Under the pieces are notes generated by a model. That model searched no databases. It worked only from the letters and a program-made list of their open reading frames with translations, and was not told the DNA's origin. 8,528 nucleotides of DNA from assembly GCA_041299015.1 (NCBI GenBank), contig JBFYWB010000064.1, positions 1-8,528 of the forward strand. The letters run 5' to 3'. Position numbers and translations under genes: made by a program. This DNA comes from JARFQH01 sp041299015 (GTDB taxonomy: Bacteria > Desulfobacterota > Desulfobacteria > Desulfobacterales > SG8-13). Of this stretch, positions 1 through 6,500 are shown piece by piece; position 1 is the first letter of the stretch, and each line of letters opens with the position of its first letter.

Positions 1-122
1 AAGTAGGTGATAAAAACACCATAAGAATCTCCCTTAGTAGCCACCTTGCAGCTGTACTCCTGTTCAAGGAACCTGAAAAATTCTCTGCATTTTTTTTTAA
101 ATTCTTGATGTTGTATCATCAT
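1..122 (-). CDS. Candidate immunity protein, 5' part only
   Basis: An open frame starts with a double ATG (ATGATG) at 122 and runs 40 codons to the window edge without a stop. The peptide begins MMIQHQEFKKKCREFFRFLE and continues with EYSCKVATKGDSYGVFITY. That gives a charged N-terminal helix followed by a probable beta strand, typical of small cytosolic immunity proteins, though I do not recognise the family. It lies 14 bases after the toxin gene's stop on the same strand. Only a weak Shine-Dalgarno (GGCAG) is visible, so it is probably translationally coupled to the toxin gene. Its GC (about 37% over 1-120) matches the adjacent toxin tip and not the toxin core. The immunity role is inferred from position, because cognate immunity genes normally follow rhs C-terminal tips directly. 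Codons 9-11 are a run of nine A bases. The second ATG (119) is an alternative start. Confidence 0.72.
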   Translation of the reverse strand, partial: MMIQHQEFKKKCREFFRFLEQEYSCKVATKGDSYGVFITY

Positions 123-136
123 GGCACTGCCGTTTG

Positions 137-550
137 TTAGTTCGTATTATGAATCAATTTTTTCTCTGCTTCATAATAAGGGCTGCGTATCGTTCTTAAC
201 GGATCAATTCCAATATCAATTATTTCTCTTCCTTCTATAATTTTTGTCTTTAGCCAGCGCTCATTATTTGCAAGCCATCGATCTGGTCTGTTCGAACGAG
301 GTTTATACCAGTCAGCACCTATTTCTTTTGCATAAGGAATGACTCTGTCCTTCATATTCTCACCAATTACGATAGGCTTTAACCCTTTTGATGCCTTATA
401 TCCTGCTCCCAAACCTGTAGCAAAAGGAACAACTGCCCCTAAAAAATCAAGTCCTAACGCCGTTAAATTCTCACCCTTATTACAGGGATCGTCAAATAAG
501 TTTTTAATATCCCAAATAATGAAAGCGACGTCTATAGCAATATCAGCATA
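137..550 (-). other. Variable C-terminal tip: hydrophobic pre-toxin linker plus toxin domain
   Basis: Residues 2301-2437 follow the DPSG boundary. The first part has two hydrophobic stretches (IAIDVAFIIWDI at 2304-2315, and ALGLDFLGAVVPFATGLGAG at 2331-2350) and is probably a translocation or pre-toxin segment. The last 78 residues form a compact domain. Its apparent conserved elements are IGENMKDRV (2362-2370), GADWY (2378-2382), NNERWL (2395-2400), IIEGREIIDIGIDP (2404-2417) and SPYYEAEKK (2423-2431). I recall similar N-x-x-W plus G-x-x-I-I-D-I-G-x-D tips in other bacterial polymorphic toxins, but I cannot name the family or its activity. GC is about 39% (hand count 140 of 360 over 181-540), against 64% at 2041-2160 in the shell. 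This supports an exchanged module. Confidence 0.8.
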
Positions 551-3500
551 CTGCCCACTTGGATCAACCAGATCCACGGGGTCATTCAGCACATACCCGT
601 AAAGATCCGTATCCCCGCCCGCAAATCCGATCGGATCCTTCGCGGTCCATCTGCCAATCTCAGGATCGTAATCGCGGTGCCCAAATCTGATTAAGCCGGT
701 ATCTTCGTCGTGCAGGCCGCCTGCGAAGCCGAAAGGAACGGCAAATGACGGACTGCTGTCCTCCAAAACGTTACCAAAGGAGTCGTAGCTGATCCTTTTT
801 ACCACGCTGCCGGAGCCGTCTGCAACCGCTATCAGCGAGCCCACCTGATCGTACCCGAGATAGTAGCGGACACCGCCTGCCGTCATGGCTACCGGCATAC
901 GGTCGTCGGCATACTCGAAACGCATCCTCAAACTTCCAACTCCGTCATATACCGCCAGCAGACGTGTGACTCCCTGCCAGAGGTATTTTTCCGCGACAGC
1001 GCCGTTGACTTTCTTGGCAATCCGTCTTCCCAATGGATCGCAGACATAATCAACTCTTTTGCCGCCCGGCAAAACAGCGGCCAACAGTTCTCCTCGCGAT
1101 GAATAGGAATAAAGGGTTTGCTGGGGAGGAACGGTCGAATTGGCTTTAGCAGTCAAAAATCCATCGCGGTCATACTGGTAGCTCCATTCGCCGGCGGCGA
1201 GCAGATGATCCTCATCCGAGTAAGTGTAATGTCTCCCGTTGATTCCCCGGCGCGTATTCACTTCGAAGACCCGTGCGCCGTTCTCGTCGTACTGATAATT
1301 TTCCACCAGCGCGCCGTCTTTATGGACTCTCAGCAATCGCCCGGCCGAATCGTAACCATACTCATAGATGGCAGCAACGCCGCCGGCCGATTCGTTCTTG
1401 CGCAGGATGTTGCCCGCATTGTCGCGCAAAAGGCTGTAGGCGGAGATTTCTCGGCCGCCCACCGCAACGGCCTGGCTTTCAAGCTCCCCGTATCCATTGA
1501 ACGCGCGGTTGACCTGCAAGCCCACCCCCGATACCTGCAAGGGCAAACCGCTTCCGGCATCGCGGGAGATGCTGAAAGACCCGGCCTGGGTCAGCAGTCC
1601 GTCGTTGTCATATCCATACGCAGTCGACTCTCCGGCATAGGAGAATTGAGTCAGTTTGAAATCGTGGTCGTAGCTGTAGGCGGCCGTATGATTCAAAGTG
1701 CCGCTCAACGTCTCGGAGCTCAACAGAATGCCGTCGTAATCGTAAGCGATCCCTTCGCCGCCCTTGCCGACGGAGCCGATCTTGCTGCCGCAAAGATAGT
1801 TGAAATAGACATCTCCCTCCGGGGCCTCGGTACGCACCAGCAGCCCCTGGTCGTAGACGTTGCGGATGGTTTTCCCGGAAGGCAGCACGGTCTCCGTCGG
1901 CCGGCGGTCCCGATCATACCGATACTGGTAGCTGCCGGAAAGCGGCGTCGAATATCCGCTGTTTACGTTCACCTGGTTGTAGCCGAAACGATGCGACACC
2001 CCGGCCGGATTCACCAGCACGGTCAGGTTGCCGTTGCCGTCATACTCGAAATCCATCAGGCTCCCGTCCGGCCGGGTGATGCCGCGGGTCCGGCCGGCTG
2101 CGTCATATTCGTAGTAGATTTGGCGCCCCAGCGGGTCGATCGCCGAATCGAGAAACCCGCGGTTGTTGTAACCGAAGGTGGTCGAACGGCTTCCAACCGC
2201 GGCGGCGATCAGCCGGCCGCGGCCGTCATAAGCATAGGTGGTATCCAACAGGCCCGGCGTCTGAATCCGCTCGGTCAGGAGCGTGTTCGGATCGTACTCC
2301 AGCACCACCGACCGGCCCTCGACAGAGGTGAATGTTTTCTTCGCCCCGCCGATATCATGGCTCAGCGTGGCGGTGCGTCCGTTCACGGTGACTTTATCGA
2401 GGATCAGGTCCGGAATGGAGTCCGCGTCCATGTCGCTGTATACCCGATCGAAGTCCGTCGTCCGCTTCAGAATGGGCCCGGATTGTTCCGAGAGTTGCTT
2501 CAGGAATTTGAATTTGAATTGCGGATCGATGGCGTAAAGGGAATCCCGGGTCAGCCCGCAGGCCAATGCGCTGCTCACGGTAAGCCCGTCGGCCGATTCG
2601 GTCATGACCGTTTGTGCGCCCGCGACATCCGTTACGGTCGTTTGATACGCCCCCGTCGGAGCATGGCGATCCACATGGGTCGTCCGTCCGCCTTCGGCGG
2701 TAAGAACTTCGTGCTGGATGTCTCCGTTTTCCAGCAATCGGTTCGTCAGCTGCCAGCTCCCGCCTTCGCCGTCTGAATAATTTGTCAACCGACCGAGGTC
2801 GTCATAAAAATGCGCGAAGCGGTTGCCGGCCGGTTCGATTTTGGTGAGTTCAAGTCCGTCGACGGAATATTGGAACGCGTAAACGCTGCCGTCCGGATAG
2901 GTAATCCCGGTCAGATGATTGGTGCTGTTGATGGTCAAGCCCGTACGAATGCCGTCCGGCGAAACGATAGCCGTTGGAATGCCTCCCGCACCGCGTTCAA
3001 TCACCGTCTGGTTGCCGAACGAATCTGCAATGCCGGTCAAACGGCCCTCCGTGTCATACGAGAACTCGCGCAGGATGACTCCGGTCGCGAGATCGAGGGT
3101 CATCTTATGGAGCCCCGCCGCCGACAGAATATATCCCACCCCATTCTCTTCGCTGAAGGCCATATCCGACTGGTCCATCAGCGCAGTCAGCCGCGCACTC
3201 CGCGGGCCTACCCGGCGCAGGCGTTCGTTATATTGATCGGCGATGTAAATATCACCCGAGGGGCCGACGGCGACCGCCGCCGGATAATCGAGCCTGGCGG
3301 CAGTGGCGGCTCCCCCCTCGCCCTCGAAGCCTCCCTGGCCGTACCCGATCCCGCCGGAGCCTGCCACGGTGGAGACGATCCCGCCGGTATCCACCTTGTA
3401 CACGCGGTTCCCGGTGCCGCTGACGATGAAAAGATTGCCGGCCTTATCGACGGCGATGCTGCGGATGTCGTAGAAGCCGGTCTCAGTGGCCCGGAATCCG

Positions 3501-6500
3501 TTTCCCATAAAAACCGAAGTGCCGTTGCCGGCGACGGTGATAATTACCCCGGAAGGATCCACTTTGCGGACACGCCGAGCGTATTCCTCCGCAATAAAGA
3601 TGTTTCCCTGGCCGTCCGCCGCCACACTCACGGGGTAGTAAAGGGCGGCGGCGGTCGCCGGCCCCCCGTCGCCGCTGCTCGCGGCAGCACCCGTCCCGGC
3701 AAAGGTCGTAATTGTTCCGTTGGCGTCGATTTTGCGGACGCGATGATTGTACTTGTCCGCAATGTAGACATTGCCGCCGGCATCGACGTCAACGCCGGAT
3801 GGATAGTTGAATCTCGCGGCCGTCGCCGGCCCGCCGTCGCCGCTGAACCCGCCTCCGTAATTCGGGTTGCAGGTGCCGTAGGTGGTGATCGCGTTTTGCG
3901 CGTCGATTTTGTTGACGCAGTTATAATAGCTATAGGAATGATAGTAGCTTCCTTGCGCATCGCGCGCAAAACCCGATTGACTGGATGGGACGATGCCCTT
4001 CTCTTCGGTTACGATGCCCTTCCGATCGACCTTGAGAATGCGGTGATGCCAGTGAGAATAGGGGATCAAAATAGCGCTGCCGATGTAGAGATTGCCCTCT
4101 TCGTCGGTAGCGACGCCGTAGGGTTCGCCGATTTGCGCGCTGACCGCCGGCCCCCCCATGCCGCCGAATACCCGCGCCCAGGTTCCGTCTCCGGCAACCG
4201 TTTCGATAACCGCGGTATTGTAGGTTCCGATTGTCCCATCGCCCTTGAAAATTCGCGAAGCGTCCATGGGGCTGACGTAGTGATGCGCGGAAAGCGACCA
4301 GCCCTCGGCCATCGTGCCGACGCCTCGTATGATCGGGATGTCGACGCTTTTCCATGAAATCGCCTCCCGCCGGCTCGGAATGATCAGCGAGCTGAGCCCC
4401 GGCTGGGCGAATGCATCGCCGATGCTCGCCGCCCGGTAATAGACGCCGTAATAGACGAACCCGATCCGGATATGCGCCGTTAGGGTCCCGCTGACCGGTC
4501 TTCCGAGATGATCCAGGCCGTCCCATTCGATCTTGGCCACCTGATTGGCTTCCGGCGGCAGTTCCACTTCATATTCGCGGCCGGCCATCTCCGCCTTGAC
4601 CAGGATTCGAACCAGACCCGCCGGCACGCTGTCCCCGCTGGCCGGAACGGTGATCACACCTGGATTGTAGCCGGCCGTGCGGCTGCTCGTGTAGTGCAGC
4701 GTCAAATCGGTGCCCGGGATGGGGATGTCTTCGTGAAAGATCCGGCTTTTTTCTTCGAGAAAAGAACCTACGCACTGGCGCAGGTCTTTGCTCTCTTCCC
4801 ATTGCAGATCGGCAACGGCTTGCCCCTTGGGGTTGGGAGGTGTGGCATCGGGCGGAAGCCCGAACGGCCAGTTGAGGTCGATGGGCGAAAAATGGGTGAC
4901 GGCCGCCCGCCAATAGGTCGCCCCGGCCAGATACTGCTGATTGTCTTCAAGCCCCAGCACCTCGTTGCGCGTGGATCCGTTCTGATCGAGGTCGTCCGGC
5001 TGGCCGTCGCCGTCGGCGTCCAACGCATCCACGCTGCCGTCGCCGTCCGTGTCCAGCAACATGACGACCCGCCCGTTTTTCATCGGCAGCCAGCGGGCTT
5101 TGTCGCGGTCGTAATATCCGACGGGAACAATCTCGCCCACCGGAAATCCGAGGAAGTTGTCCACCCATACCACCACCGGCTTCTCGAACTGAACCCTCTC
5201 GGCCCCATCCACGCTGAACTCGGCGCACCAGGTAAATGCGGAGGCCGGAGGCAGACGGGCCGGCATGGATTCCGGGCTGCGGTATTCGGTGGCCCGGACG
5301 GTGATGGTTTCCAGCTCCAATGCCGGGTTGCCGCTTTCATCGGCCAGATAGGCCCGATTGTCGCCCGCAAACACCAGGGTGCAGGCACGCCGGCCGGCGG
5401 CATCGGCTATCTCTGAACTTCGATGCGTCCTCACGCTGGAGCCGCTGCCATCGAATGCGATCGTGGTGGCGGCTGCGTCGGCAGCGGTCATCCGCACGGT
5501 CTCGGCCACGATGGTATCGTTCCAGCCGACATAGACCTCACGCTGCACCGGAATCAGTCCCGCTTTGCGGTAGGAAACCGTCAAAGTGCCGCCGCCCTCC
5601 ACCGGCAAGCTGAAACGCCCCTCGCCGTCCGTGTTGGCGGTCCCGTATTCCGGGCGGCCGTGAATCGTGACGACTGCGGATGGCAGCGGCTCTCCCTGGG
5701 CGTTCAACACCAATCCGGTAACCAGTGAAAAACGTTTGGGGTCGTGCTGTTCCAGCGCGGCATCGGGCGGGATCAAATCTTCGTAAAATTGGCCGAACGA
5801 ATTATCCGGCTGAGGCAATGGAGGCAGAGTGACCTGAACTGCAGCCGTTGCGCTGGCGGTGCCGTGGTCGCCCGTGGCCGTGAGGGTGTAGGTGGTGCTG
5901 TGGTCCGGCAGGATCTGCACCGAACCGCTCACGGCCACTTGGCCGATGCCGCCGTCGATGTGAACTTTTTTCGCGTAGGACGTCGTCCAGCTCAAAACTG
6001 CTGCGGAGCCTTTTGGGATCGTCGGCGGCAAGGCCTGAAACGTTGCGACGGGCAGCTGCTGCACCGGCCCGAGCGAGACCGCCAAACTGATCGGACTGCC
6101 CTCTTCCACCACCGTGCCCGCCGCCGGGGTCTGGCTGATGACACGTCCTGCGGCGAGCACTTCATGATGGGATTCGGAGACAGAACCGACGGCCAGATTG
6201 GCCCCCGATAGAAGGACGCGTGCCTCATTCAGGATCAACCCAGCAACATCCGGCACGGTTGCCATCCTTGGATGGGCAACGATTTCGACCATGTCCGGCG
6301 CGCTTTGCGAGATGCCGTCGTGGACGATCAGCTGAGCTTGGTAGGATCCGGCCTGGTCCGGGACAAAATCGGGGTTGGCCGAGCCGGGATTCGTTAAAAT
6401 GGCCGAACTTCCGGCGGGCTGGGAGGTCATCGTCCACCAGAAGGTGAGGGAGTCGCCTTCCATGTCGCTCGACAAGCTCCCATCGAGGGTCACCCACTCC

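Noticed and set aside
339..602. 87-codon plus-strand frame over the toxin tip
   Set aside because: It is antisense to the toxin domain and linker. The composition is ordinary, no convincing ribosome site is apparent, and nothing suggests a real product.
551..3163. CRISPR-like or tandem DNA repeats in the YD region
   Set aside because: The periodicity is at protein level only. The DNA copies are strongly diverged and there is no repeat-spacer pattern.
1118..4357. Long plus-strand open frames (552 and 515 codons) opposite the toxin gene
   Set aside because: They are antisense to well-supported YD and NHL coding sequence, and their translations are Arg/Ala/Val-rich without recognisable domains. 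Long antisense frames are expected in GC-rich repetitive coding DNA.
4508..5416. 302-codon plus-strand frame
   Set aside because: It is antisense to the plug, calcium-loop and TTR-adjacent part of the toxin gene and has no family resemblance.
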